From NCBI RefSeq assembly GCF_000737705.1, contig NZ_JPRH01000003.1:186001-250000 (forward strand): a DNA stretch of 64,000 nt, in the 5' to 3' direction. The stretch is from Chryseobacterium soli. GTDB taxonomy: Bacteria; Bacteroidota; Bacteroidia; Flavobacteriales; Weeksellaceae. Both the position numbers and the translations under genes were made by a program. A model generated the notes under the pieces. That model searched no databases and was not told the DNA's origin. It saw only the letters and a program-made list of their open reading frames with translations. This document shows, in pieces, positions 7,828 to 15,730 of the stretch (position 1 is its first letter; every line of letters begins with the position of its first letter).

Positions 7828-9078
7828 TTATTGATTGTTTGCGATTTCTTTTAATTCAATGATCTCTTCTTCGTTAAACTTGGTAGCTTCTATAATCAGA
7901 GATAACTGAGTGACGAGACCTAAAAATTTATTGTTTTCATCCACAACAGCGATAGAAGATTTACTTCCTGAAATTAACGGGAGCATTTCTTCTACGGTTG
8001 CATCTTTGTACACTGAAGGAACGTTGCTGTTGATAACCGATTCTACGGTAGGCTCTTTTTTCTTTGCAATGTGGACTACCTCATTAAGGGTTACAAAACC
8101 CAGGAATTTATTTTGAAAGTCTACTACAGGTAACGTATCGAAACCTGTCGCTCTCATTTTTCGTAGGGCACCTTCCGGACCGTCTTTTCTAAAACGCACT
8201 ACGGTAGGTTTGTCGAACATCAGCGATTTGGCGGTGATGATGGTTTTACGGTCCACTTTTTCCACAAAAGCTTTCACATAATCGCTTGCAGGATTGGTTA
8301 AAATATCTTCAGCAGTTCCCATCTGTTCTATTACCCCATCTTTCATGATCACGATACGGTCACCAATTTTAATGGCCTCATCCAGATCATGGGTAATGAA
8401 GACAATGGTTTTTTGAAGGGTAGCCTGTAATTCAAGCATCTGATCCTGCATTTCAGATTTTATAAGGGGATCCAGTGCAGAGAAGGCTTCATCCATAAGC
8501 AGGACTTCAGGATCGTTGGCTAATGCTCTTGCCAATCCGACTCTTTGCTGCATTCCTCCGGAAAGTTGTGACGGAAACTGGTTTTCAAAACCATTTAAGC
8601 CAACAATATCGAGGGCTTTTTGTGCTTTTTCTTCCCGGGATTTTTTATCTTCTCCCCGGATTTCCAGTCCGAAAGCGGCATTGCTTAAAACGGTATGATG
8701 AGGGAGTAATCCAAACTTTTGAAAAACCATACTCATCTCCGTTCTTCTTACTTCCAGCAGGTCTTTGTTATTTTTAACGGTGATATTATCATCATTGATG
8801 TATACTTTTCCTGAGGTGGGCTCATTCAATCTGTTAAGACATCGCAGCAACGTAGATTTACCACTTCCGGATAATCCCATAATTACAAAGAATTCTCCTT
8901 CATAGATTTCAAAATTAGCTTTGTTGATTCCCACTGTACAACCCGTTTTTTCGAGAATTTCTTTCTTGGAAAAGCCCTGGTCCAGAAGTTCCTGTGCTTT
9001 TTCTTTGTGCTTCCCGAAAATAATAGTCAGATCTTCAACTTTAAGTTTTACTTTTCTACTGTTTTCAATTATATCCAT
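7828..9078 (-). CDS. Glycine betaine ABC transporter, ATPase with tandem CBS domains
   Basis: A 416-residue ProV/OpuAA-type ATPase. Walker A GLSGSGKST, signature LSGGMQQRV and Walker B VLLMDEAFSALD are intact, and the N-terminal extension typical of betaine ATPases (EKAQELLDQGFSKKEILEKTG) is present. Residues from about 280 to the end form two CBS domains, the ionic-strength or nucleotide-sensing module of these transporters. ATG 9078 is used; an upstream in-frame TTG at 9093 would add MKNLT, with nothing to support it. It is the first gene of the operon and is preceded by a long leader. Confidence 0.9.
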   Translation of the reverse strand: MDIIENSRKVKLKVEDLTIIFGKHKEKAQELLDQGFSKKEILEKTGCTVGINKANFEIYEGEFFVIMGLSGSGKSTLLRCLNRLNEPTSGKVYINDDNITVKNNKDLLEVRRTEMSMVFQKFGLLPHHTVLSNAAFGLEIRGEDKKSREEKAQKALDIVGLNGFENQFPSQLSGGMQQRVGLARALANDPEVLLMDEAFSALDPLIKSEMQDQMLELQATLQKTIVFITHDLDEAIKIGDRIVIMKDGVIEQMGTAEDILTNPASDYVKAFVEKVDRKTIITAKSLMFDKPTVVRFRKDGPEGALRKMRATGFDTLPVVDFQNKFLGFVTLNEVVHIAKKKEPTVESVINSNVPSVYKDATVEEMLPLISGSKSSIAVVDENNKFLGLVTQLSLIIEATKFNEEEIIELKEIANNQ

Positions 9079-9580
9079 AGTAAGATTTTTCAATTAATAA
9101 ATGCCTTGATTATACGTTTAATCTAAGGTGTTCTGTTGATCACAGTACAACATAGCCGATAAGAGTTTTAATAATTAAAACCCCATTACAAAAAATAAAA
9201 ACACATACAAAAGACTGATGTCTGATGTTATGTTTTTAAATATTCTGATAGATTATACTCTAGAAAAAGAGCGCATCATGCAAAAAAGAAATGAATCTTT
9301 TTACAGACTTAAAAAATTTAATTACTGATGAAGTAATTAAAAGTATGTGTACTGAACAACTTGAATTTCTACATTGCATCAAAATGCAGACCAGCTTTAA
9401 AAAAGCTGTACATCAATTTCTTATGATGGTGCAAATTTACGAATTTTATATTAAATGGAATTTTAGGGCTTAAGAAGCTGGTCTTAAGCCGGATCATAGA
9501 ACTGAATATTCAGGTCAATATTTAGTATAATCAGATATAAGAATAAGGGGATAGGTAATTAATTTTAAGTAGCGAGAAAA
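9079..9580. other. Intergenic region with the long leader of the betaine operon
   Basis: No convincing gene in 502 bp. On the minus strand a strong -7 box predicts a start near 9425 and therefore a 5' leader of about 345 nt before the ATPase gene. Near its 5' end the leader could fold a small hairpin (CAGCTT/AAGCTG, 9392-9408). Further on, TTTAATTAC and GTAATTAAA (9317-9341) form a second stem. A short stretch of TCTGATG units lies near 9214-9230. No known riboswitch class was recognised. A 60-codon plus-strand frame (9291-9473) crosses the area and is not supported. Confidence 0.5.
9432..9439 (-). promoter_or_regulatory. -7 promoter element of the betaine operon
   Basis: The minus strand reads TAAATTTGCACC, an excellent match to TAnnTTTGC. 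No clear -33 TTG was found at the expected distance. The next minus-strand gene downstream is the CBS-ATPase. Confidence 0.5.
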
Positions 9581-9946
9581 TTATTTTAACAGCACTGCAA
9601 TAATTGCTAAAATAGCAGGTAGTGCCTGAACAAAGAATATTTTTTTTGTTGCAGAGACAGCACCATAAATTCCGGCAATTACAACACAGCTTAAGAAAAA
9701 TAAAGCCACATTGGTTTGCCATTTCGGATCTTCAATGAGGAAAGACCATACTAATCCGGCAGCAAGAAATCCATTGTAAAGTCCCTGATTAGCTGCTAAT
9801 CCTTTGGTAGGTTTGAACATTTCCGGAGGTAGTGCAGCTTTGAAAACTTCTTTGCCTTTTGTTTCCCAGGCAAACATCTCCATCCAGAGAATGTAGATGT
9901 GTTCTATTGCGACTAAAGCGATTAAAATTTTTGCAACGATTTCCAT
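9581..9946 (-). CDS. DUF1304 family membrane protein
   Basis: A 121-residue protein with four predicted membrane helices: residues 3-22, about 50-70, 78-98 and 103-120. The family hallmarks are an early Glu-His pair in the first helix (AIEHIYILWMEMFAW) and a conserved NQGLYNGFLAAGL in the second. The family is widespread and uncharacterised. It has its own transcription unit, divergent from the Crp-type regulator gene 65 bp away. Confidence 0.88.
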   Translation of the reverse strand: MEIVAKILIALVAIEHIYILWMEMFAWETKGKEVFKAALPPEMFKPTKGLAANQGLYNGFLAAGLVWSFLIEDPKWQTNVALFFLSCVVIAGIYGAVSATKKIFFVQALPAILAIIAVLLK

Positions 9947-9964
9947 TATTTATTGTTTTTGAGA

Positions 9965-9995
9965 TTGTAAAACTAAAAAAATAAAGTTAAGTTTG
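9965..9995 (+). promoter_or_regulatory. Bacteroidota-type promoter for the Crp-family gene
   Basis: TTG (9965-9967), 20 bases, then TAAGTTTG (9988-9995): both -33 and -7 elements at near-ideal spacing. The ATG at 10012 is only about 10 nt beyond the predicted start of transcription. Confidence 0.55.
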
Positions 9996-10011
9996 AATAC
10001 TAAATTGCAAA

Positions 10012-10584
10012 ATGAATAGTTTCAAAGCGCATCTCGATAAATTTATTACCTTAAGTGAGGAAGAATATGCTTCTATCTTTTCTTTTTTTCAGGTTGTACA
10101 TGTGAGAAAGAAAGAAAATCTGATGCTTGAAGGTGATGTCTGTACATGTAAATATTTTGTTTTAGAAGGATGCCTGAGAAAGTTTTTTGTCAATGAAAAA
10201 GGAGTAGAGCAAACTACAGAATTTGCCATAGAAAACTGGTGGATTGCTGATACTTTTGCATATGAAAAACAGATAAAATCAAGCTTTAATATTCAGTCTG
10301 TGGAAAATTCCAGAATTTTAGCCATCGATTTTCAATCTCACGAGCTTTTACTGGAAAAGCATCCTATTATGGAGCGCTATTTCAGAATGGTTTATCAAAC
10401 GGCCTATGCTGCTGCTGAGAAAAGAATCCGTTATATTTATGAAATGACAAAGGAAGAGTATTATGTGCATTTCAGTACATTATATCCTTGGTTCATACAG
10501 AGAATTCCACAATATCTCATTGCTTCTTTTTTAGGGTTTACTCCGGAATACCTGAGTGAAATAAGGGCGAAATTACGTTCTTAA
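10012..10584 (+). CDS. Crp/Fnr-family transcriptional regulator
   Basis: A 190-residue protein with an N-terminal cyclic-nucleotide-binding-type beta-roll (LMLEGDVCTCKYFVLEGCLRKFFVNEKGVEQTTEFAIENWWIAD) and a C-terminal helix-turn-helix (RIPQYLIASFLGFTPEYLSEIRAKL). The canonical cAMP-contacting residues are not conserved, as in most Bacteroidota members, so the ligand is unknown. It is followed by DoxX and AhpD-like genes on the same strand. Such regulators often control an adjacent DoxX/oxidative-stress operon, which is probable here. Confidence 0.88.
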   Translation: MNSFKAHLDKFITLSEEEYASIFSFFQVVHVRKKENLMLEGDVCTCKYFVLEGCLRKFFVNEKGVEQTTEFAIENWWIADTFAYEKQIKSSFNIQSVENSRILAIDFQSHELLLEKHPIMERYFRMVYQTAYAAAEKRIRYIYEMTKEEYYVHFSTLYPWFIQRIPQYLIASFLGFTPEYLSEIRAKLRS

Positions 10585-10647
10585 ACCAGTTTAAGATTTT
10601 TACCATTTATAATGCTCAATTTTGTCATGTAATTCAATACCAATATC

Positions 10648-11085
10648 ATGACAGATCAAAAAGTTCAGTTTCCACAGCTATTTTTAAGGCTTACTATTGC
10701 GGTAACCATGCTTTCTGCAGTTGCTGACCGTTTTGGGTGCTGGGGGAAAAATTCAGCCTGGGGAAACTGGGAGAATTTTGAGAAGTATACCCGGCAGCTT
10801 ACCTTCTTTTTACCGGAAAGTCTCAGCAGGATTTCAGCGTATGGTGCCACTTTTTTAGAAATCCTTTTTCCTGTATTGCTTTTAATAGGATACAAAACTA
10901 AAATAGCAGCCTATGGTACCGGTTTTCTGTTATTAACTTTCGCCTTATCCATGACGGTTGCTTTAGGAATTAAAGTTCCTCTTGATTATTCAGTATGGAT
11001 GGGAAGTGCGGGTGCATTTTTACTGGCTGTACAGTCAAAATATTCAATAAGTATCGATCAACTAATTAAAAATAATATATCATAA
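10648..11085 (+). CDS. DoxX-family membrane protein
   Basis: A 145-residue four-helix membrane protein of the DoxX/DoxD-like group (PQLFLRLTIAVTMLSAVADRFGCWG, ATFLEILFPVLLLIGY, GFLLLTFALSMTVALGI). Relatives are associated with thiosulfate:quinone or other redox partners, or are uncharacterised. The stop overlaps the ATG of the AhpD-like gene by one base, so the two are an operon. The substrate is unknown. Confidence 0.85.
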   Translation: MTDQKVQFPQLFLRLTIAVTMLSAVADRFGCWGKNSAWGNWENFEKYTRQLTFFLPESLSRISAYGATFLEILFPVLLLIGYKTKIAAYGTGFLLLTFALSMTVALGIKVPLDYSVWMGSAGAFLLAVQSKYSISIDQLIKNNIS

Positions 11086-11531
11086 TGAGCGCAAGATTTA
11101 ATATGGCAACCACAGATGCTGCCGCTTACAAAGCAATGTTGGGATTAGAAGGATATCTTCAGACGATTTCTTTAAACCCTATCCAGAAAGAATTAATCAA
11201 GATCAGAGCTTCTCAGATCAACGGTTGTGCATTCTGTCTGGATATGCACACGAAGGATGCTGTAAAATATGGGGAAACTCCACAGCGTATTTTTCTTTTA
11301 AATGCATGGAGAGAGGCTGCAGACTTCTATACTGCAGAAGAACAGGTACTTTTGGCGATGACAGAGGAGATTACTTTGATCAGCCAAAAAGGATTAACGG
11401 AAGAAACGTACCAAAAAGCAACACAATTCTTTGATGAAAGCCAGATTGCACAGATTATCATGGCGGTTATAGCCATCAATGCATGGAACAGAATTGGGAT
11501 AAGCACTCATCTGCAGGTACCTAAAAACTAA
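11085..11531 (+). CDS. Carboxymuconolactone decarboxylase / AhpD-like protein
   Basis: A 148-residue alpha-helical protein of the CMD superfamily. The redox motif CAFCLDMH (C48, C51, H55) in a QINGCAFCLDMHTKDA context matches the AhpD-like peroxidase subgroup rather than true decarboxylases. It is likely to reduce organic hydroperoxides or act as a redox carrier in the cytosol. It is translationally coupled to the DoxX gene and probably controlled by the upstream Crp-type protein. Confidence 0.88.
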   Translation: MSARFNMATTDAAAYKAMLGLEGYLQTISLNPIQKELIKIRASQINGCAFCLDMHTKDAVKYGETPQRIFLLNAWREAADFYTAEEQVLLAMTEEITLISQKGLTEETYQKATQFFDESQIAQIIMAVIAINAWNRIGISTHLQVPKN

Positions 11532-11544
11532 TACAACGGAATAT

Positions 11545-11578
11545 AAAAAGCGCTCTTCAACATTGAAGGGCCCTTTTT
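11545..11578 (+). terminator. Terminator after the AhpD-like gene
   Basis: AAAAAG, one mismatch, then GCTCTTCAA pairs with TTGAAGGGC, one mismatch, then CTTTTT around a CA apex. Convergent genes end on both sides, so it may work in both directions. Confidence 0.7.
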
Positions 11579-11626
11579 CCTTACTTAGAAAATGTTAAAT
11601 ATAAATTGTTATAATCTGAATTGACT

Positions 11627-12595
11627 TTAATAAATGGCCACAGGATTTACATTGACCTGGGTGGAACCTACATACAAAGGTTGTCCCAGAACAAACATAA
11701 ATTCCCATACTTTTTCTTTCACCAATGGGCGGGTGTCGATCAGTTCGAGATTATAAATTCCTTTTTTAGCCAGCATAAACTGATTGATCGGGAATTCTTC
11801 CTTGCTTTTTGGATTCGGATATACTTCAGAAGCCCAGGTATCACCGCCAAAAGCAACAATTCCCTGGTCCGCCAGCCATTGGGCGGCTTCCATTCCGATG
11901 CCGGGTTCCACTTCTAGGAACTGCTTATTATCCTTGCCGATCAGTTCCAGCCATCCGGTATTGAATAAAACAATATCACCTTTTCTTAAACTGATTCCCT
12001 GTTTTTTCAGCACTGCTGTAATATCCTTTACAGTAAATTCAGTTCCGCCGGGAACGATCGCTTTTCCGTAATGAGCGGTCATGTCTAAAACCACACCGCG
12101 GGTCACAAATGGTGGCGTTTTTTCTATGCCTAATTTTTTCACACCTTCTACGGTTACGAAATCAGCAGCTTTATTTCCATTGTAATACACATTGTCGATG
12201 CCAATGTGGCCGATGCCGTTAAGCTGTGTTCCAACCCCTGTCCAGCCGTTCACCAGCTCATCATTAAAGGTAAATTTATTAGGACCTATGCTTTTCCCGG
12301 CTTGTTCACCAGGCTGGATATTGTATAAATTAAAACTTCTGTGACGAAAAGCAGGCAGATTTTTGTCGATAGGAACTGCCAGGGAAAGGGTTTTTCCTTT
12401 TTTTACCAGAGAAAGTGCCTGTTGTACTATTTCAGGAGTTAATAAATTGGCTGCTCCAATTTCATCCTGGGCGCCATATGGAGAAGGATACCAGGATTTA
12501 TCTTCAGGATTAATCGATTGGGTTTGTGCTTTTGCAGTTATGCTGTTAAGAACCAATAGGATTGCCAATCCGAATGTTTGGGTCAGATTTTTCAT
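11627..12595 (-). CDS. Secreted cyclase-family (kynurenine formamidase-like) hydrolase
   Basis: A 322-residue member of the cyclase family (PF04199), with a signal peptide (MKNLTQTFGLAILLVLNSITAKAQ). The core metal-site region reads GVGTQLNGIGHIG (about 115-127), the TQxDGxGH-type variant of the family's GTHxDxPxH, here with Asn in place of Asp. Downstream are VLDMTAHYGK, the ILFNTGW strand and FGGDTWASE. It probably hydrolyses an amide or lactone in the periplasm, but the substrate cannot be told. It stands alone, 85 bp from the aldo/keto reductase stop. Confidence 0.82.
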   Translation of the reverse strand: MKNLTQTFGLAILLVLNSITAKAQTQSINPEDKSWYPSPYGAQDEIGAANLLTPEIVQQALSLVKKGKTLSLAVPIDKNLPAFRHRSFNLYNIQPGEQAGKSIGPNKFTFNDELVNGWTGVGTQLNGIGHIGIDNVYYNGNKAADFVTVEGVKKLGIEKTPPFVTRGVVLDMTAHYGKAIVPGGTEFTVKDITAVLKKQGISLRKGDIVLFNTGWLELIGKDNKQFLEVEPGIGMEAAQWLADQGIVAFGGDTWASEVYPNPKSKEEFPINQFMLAKKGIYNLELIDTRPLVKEKVWEFMFVLGQPLYVGSTQVNVNPVAIY

Positions 12596-12635
12596 TTTTC
12601 AGTAATGTATGGTGTTGAGAATTGTAGAGAAAAGC

Positions 12636-12662
12636 AACATTCTTCGATAATAGAAGAATGTT
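12636..12662 (-). terminator. Hairpin between the aldo/keto reductase and cyclase genes
   Basis: AACATTCTTC (12636-12645) and GAAGAATGTT (12653-12662) are perfect 10-bp arms with a 7-base loop. On the minus strand it is followed by only a short T run (GCTTTTC), so it is either a weak terminator or an operator for the cyclase gene 41 bp downstream. Confidence 0.4.
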
Positions 12663-12680
12663 ACCATGAGTTTTTGGGAA

Positions 12681-13664
12681 CTAAATCTCTTTCAATGCTG
12701 TATTGATGAGATTCATTTCTTCCTCGGAAAGACCGAAAGACATGGCTTTCGCATTTTCAATAGCTTGCTGGGCGTTTCTTGCGCCTGCCAATACTACGGT
12801 GATTGCCGGTTGTAAGGAAGTCCAGCGTAATACCAGCTGTGATAGGGTAGCGCCTTTTTCCTGAGCAATAGGTTCAATTTTTTCTAAGAATGTTTTTACT
12901 TTTTGTAAATCAAACTGGGAAAAATAACCGTTTCTATGATCGTTATCCTTTAATTGGGTTTCTTTAAAATATTTACCGGTTAAAAGTCCTCTTTCCATGG
13001 GGCTGTAGACGATAATTCCTGAATTATTTTCCAATGAATAAGGAACCAGATCCTGTTCGATGGCTTGGTTCAGCATACTGTAAGAAACCTGATTGCTTGC
13101 TATTTTCAACGTTTTGTTAGCTTCCTGTATTTGTTCAATGCTGTAGTTGCTTACTCCTGCAGCGCGGATTTTCCCTTGCTGAATCAATAGATCCAGGGCT
13201 TCCATCGTTTCGCTGATTGGAGTTGTACCGTCCGGCCAGTGAATCTGTAAAAGATCAATATAATCTGTTCCCAGTCTTTGAAGGCTTTCCTCCACTTCTT
13301 TGATGATACTTTGTCGGGAAGCATATTTATATACCGGAATTTTTTGTCCATTTTCTTCTGCATCGAAGAAAAATTCACCTTTCCCGTGATTACTTCCGTC
13401 CCAGACCAAACCGAATTTAGTCAGTATCTGTATTTTTGAACGATCTCTGCCTTTAATCGCTTCACCGATCATTTCTTCGCTCAATCCAAATCCATAGAAT
13501 GGTGCGGTATCGATTGAGGTTACCCCGTGGTCAAGAGAGGCATGAATTGAGTTTATAGAATCTTGTTTTTCATTCCCACCCCACATATTTCCACCGATCG
13601 CGAATGCTCCGTGTGTAATCACTGAAACTTCCAGATTAGTATTTCCTAATGTTCTATATTCCAT
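12681..13664 (-). CDS. Aldo/keto reductase
   Basis: A 327-residue NADP(H)-dependent oxidoreductase with the (beta/alpha)8 signatures DTAPFYGFGLSEE (catalytic Asp and Tyr), ILTKFG (Lys), LLQIHWPD (His) and the C-terminal cofactor loop TVVLAGARNAQQAIENA. It resembles the YdbC/general stress protein 69 type. ATG 13664 begins the family-typical MEYRTLGNTNLEVS; an upstream TTG frame to 13700 would add 12 residues without family support. The substrate is unknown. Confidence 0.88.
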   Translation of the reverse strand: MEYRTLGNTNLEVSVITHGAFAIGGNMWGGNEKQDSINSIHASLDHGVTSIDTAPFYGFGLSEEMIGEAIKGRDRSKIQILTKFGLVWDGSNHGKGEFFFDAEENGQKIPVYKYASRQSIIKEVEESLQRLGTDYIDLLQIHWPDGTTPISETMEALDLLIQQGKIRAAGVSNYSIEQIQEANKTLKIASNQVSYSMLNQAIEQDLVPYSLENNSGIIVYSPMERGLLTGKYFKETQLKDNDHRNGYFSQFDLQKVKTFLEKIEPIAQEKGATLSQLVLRWTSLQPAITVVLAGARNAQQAIENAKAMSFGLSEEEMNLINTALKEI

Positions 13665-13746
13665 TTTTTGTTTTAATTTTTTGAATTCGTTTAACCACAA
13701 AAGTTTTACATTTTAAATTCTATATGATTAAAAAAATTCCGTTTAG

Positions 13747-13825
13747 TTTGTCATTCTGACGAAGGAAGAATCTCTATTCATACGATAGATTCTTCACTCC
13801 ACTTCGTTCTGTTCTGAATGACAAA
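13747..13825. repeat. REP-like intergenic hairpin element
   Basis: TTTGTCATTCTGACGAAGGA at the left end is complementary, with some mismatches, to the right end CGTTCTGTTCTGAATGACAAA. Within it GAATCT and AGATTC pair again. The GTCATTCTGACGAAGGAAGAATCT core is a familiar repetitive extragenic element of flavobacterial genomes. It could aid transcript processing or be a relic of a non-autonomous mobile element. Confidence 0.6.
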
Positions 13826-13883
13826 CATGCCAACTATGGACCGGCGAAAAATTTTCGAATCTTTTGTGGTTGAAAAATTAATG

Positions 13884-14633
13884 TTATTTATTCTTTAATT
13901 CTTTTAAAATCGCCTCGCCAACACTTTTTGCCGACTGTGGATTTTGCCCCGTGATCACTCTCTGATCACTCACTACATGATTCTGCCAAAGCCCTGATTT
14001 TTCAAATTTTGCTCCTCTTTCTTTTAATTTATTTTCTAAAAGGAAAGGCACAATATTCGTTAACTTCACTTCAGCTTCCTCTTCATTGGTAAATGCATTA
14101 ATCTTTTTGCCATCCACCAGATACTGGCCGTTGTTTAGTTTAATATTAACCAAACCAGCCGGTCCGTGACAAACTGCAGCAACAATACCACCGTTCTCGT
14201 AAATTTTTGAAGCAATTCCGGCTAGTTCTGCATTGTCTGCGAAATCCCACATAGCTCCGTGTCCGCCAGCATAGAAAATAGCAGTGTAATTTGCTGGATT
14301 TACCTGTGATGGCTGCAGTGAGTGGTCTATCTTATTTTTATATTCTGTGTTCTCCCAGAATTCCTTGTTTACCGGATCTTTAAGATCAAAGCCATCTACC
14401 GGAGGGGTACCGCCTTTAGGACTGGTGAAATCTATTTCATAGCCTGCATTATGCAGCACTTCCCAAGGATGAGAAACTTCTCCCAGATAATAACCGGTGC
14501 TTTCACCTGTATCACCTTTCTTATCGTGACTGGTAACGACGAATAAAATTTTCTTTTTCATAGTGGTATTTTTTTGTGCCTGAACAAATCCTATCGTAAA
14601 GAGAGCAAGCACTAAAAACGTTAATTTTTTCAT
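13884..14633 (-). CDS. DJ-1/PfpI-superfamily protein with signal peptide
   Basis: A 249-residue type 1 glutamine amidotransferase-like protein. The nucleophile elbow AAVCHGPAGL places C155-H156, and the partner Glu lies in YLGEVSHPW (E52), the combination of Hsp31/glyoxalase III-like proteins. IFYAGGHGAMWDF precedes it. Most relatives are cytosolic; here a 20-residue signal peptide (MKKLTFLVLALFTIGFVQAQ) precedes an internal MKKKILFV that would be the usual start, so export looks like an addition. The start overlaps the ygiN-like stop by 4 bp: last gene of a three-gene operon. Confidence 0.85.
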   Translation of the reverse strand: MKKLTFLVLALFTIGFVQAQKNTTMKKKILFVVTSHDKKGDTGESTGYYLGEVSHPWEVLHNAGYEIDFTSPKGGTPPVDGFDLKDPVNKEFWENTEYKNKIDHSLQPSQVNPANYTAIFYAGGHGAMWDFADNAELAGIASKIYENGGIVAAVCHGPAGLVNIKLNNGQYLVDGKKINAFTNEEEAEVKLTNIVPFLLENKLKERGAKFEKSGLWQNHVVSDQRVITGQNPQSAKSVGEAILKELKNK

Positions 14634-14923
14634 ATGGATAGTATATGAGTCGTGTAGAGTTGGGGTTTTTCCTGTAGTTTTTCGTCAATCAAAGCTCCAA
14701 AAGCCTGAATATATGGCTGCTGGTTGTGCAGGGCTAATCCTTCTTCGTTTTTCCAGATTTCATAAAAGATAAACTGGTTTTTATCATCAATTCCCTGGTG
14801 AAGGCTGTACAGTTCGCATGCTTCTTCTTTTTGGGTTTCTTTCACCATATTCTGGAGAACTTCCAATACTTCAGTCTGGTGTTCTACTTTGGCCTTGATT
14901 ATTGCTGTAAGGTAAATTTTCAT
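14630..14923 (-). CDS. ygiN: Antibiotic biosynthesis monooxygenase (YgiN-type quinol monooxygenase)
   Basis: A 97-residue ferredoxin-like-fold protein of the ABM family: YLTAIIKAKVEHQTEVLEVLQNMVKETQKE, then CELYSLHQGIDDKNQFIFYEIWKNEEGLALHNQQPYI. It is coupled to the mdaB-like gene (1-bp overlap). The same mdaB-ygiN pairing occurs in E. coli, where YgiN oxidises menadiol back to menadione and the pair makes a quinone redox cycle. The function is inferred from this pairing. Confidence 0.8.
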   Translation of the reverse strand: MKIYLTAIIKAKVEHQTEVLEVLQNMVKETQKEEACELYSLHQGIDDKNQFIFYEIWKNEEGLALHNQQPYIQAFGALIDEKLQEKPQLYTTHILSI

Positions 14924-15537
14924 TACGCTAACTGATGTTTTAATTGTTCTTTAAAAACTGTTGTAAGATGCTCTCTGTAAAGCTTCATGTCACGTTCTAT
15001 GTTGGCATTTTTCTCTACATCGTGGAAATGAAAACTTTCCATTTTTTGTAAAGAAACAAAGGCATTCATTCTATGGAACCCGAATAAAGGTCCGTTATCT
15101 ACACTCGTTTCATTAAAAAACTCTCCGGGAAGCGTGAAGGCTGTTTCGGGAGCATTCCAGCTTGTGGTTACCATATATTTTCTTCCGCCCAGCATTCCTC
15201 CTGTTCCGTAGTTGATCTTCGGATTATCTGCTGATCTTCCGTCGCTCATATAAATTCCTTTAGCATGTCCTGCTGTAAAGACTTCATCAATATATTTTTT
15301 GAACCCATTCGGAAGCTGGAACCACCAGATCGGCGTATGGTAAATGATAACGTCTGCCCAAACAAATTTCTGAACTTCTTCATTTTTATCATATCCTTCG
15401 TTGATATTGGTGATTTTTACTTCTACATTATCAAATTGTTTTAATACTTCCAGGGTATTGTCTGCAATGGTTTGATTATATTTTCCCCCGGAATGTCCGA
15501 AGTTTTGTCCGCCGTTGATGATTAATACTTTTTTCAT
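14923..15537 (-). CDS. mdaB: NAD(P)H:quinone oxidoreductase, MdaB-type flavoprotein
   Basis: A 204-residue flavodoxin-like-fold enzyme. LIINGGQNFGHSGGKYNQ, EVQKFVWADVIIYHTPIWWFQLPNGFKKYIDEVF, YGTGGMLGGRKYM and TTSWNAPETAFT follow E. coli MdaB closely. It performs two-electron reduction of quinones with FAD and NADPH in the cytosol, which avoids semiquinone radicals. First gene of the mdaB-ygiN-PfpI operon, preceded by a -7 box (minus strand, 15567-15574) and an inverted repeat. Confidence 0.9.
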   Translation of the reverse strand: MKKVLIINGGQNFGHSGGKYNQTIADNTLEVLKQFDNVEVKITNINEGYDKNEEVQKFVWADVIIYHTPIWWFQLPNGFKKYIDEVFTAGHAKGIYMSDGRSADNPKINYGTGGMLGGRKYMVTTSWNAPETAFTLPGEFFNETSVDNGPLFGFHRMNAFVSLQKMESFHFHDVEKNANIERDMKLYREHLTTVFKEQLKHQLA

Positions 15538-15566
15538 TGTTTTATGATTGTTTATATTTAACTCTG

Positions 15567-15613
15567 CAAAGTTACCTTCAGTTTTGGTATAATGAAAATA
15601 ATGTAAATTATAC
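15567..15613 (-). promoter_or_regulatory. Promoter and inverted repeat upstream of mdaB
   Basis: The minus strand reads TAACTTTG (15574 to 15567), a -7 element. Upstream, GTATAAT (15587-15593) and ATTATAC (15607-15613) form a perfect inverted repeat with 13 bases between, a spacing that fits a LysR-type T-N11-A site. The repeat occupies the -20 to -50 region, suitable for activation or repression. The LysR gene at 16518 is a candidate regulator. Confidence 0.45.
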
Positions 15614-15730
15614 TAAAGTATCAGAATTGTGATAGTATTGATTTATTGAAAATTGGTTAAATATCATATTGATGCTGAGTCTTTTTATCATCGTTCTCCT
15701 GTAACTTTGTGTAGAAATTTTTAATGGAGT

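Noticed and set aside
9291..9473. A 60-codon plus-strand open frame (MNLFTDLKNLITDEV...) upstream of the betaine operon
   Set aside because: The first residues look a little like DUF937 proteins, but the rest does not. It has no promoter, overlaps the inferred minus-strand leader and promoter, and contains inverted repeats, so I treat it as chance.
14322..14546. Plus-strand open frames of 60-150 codons opposite many genes (also 392-652, 3197-3574, 23355-23666, 49111-49917)
   Set aside because: They lie antisense or out of frame to well-supported genes, have no family resemblance and no promoter or plausible neighbour.
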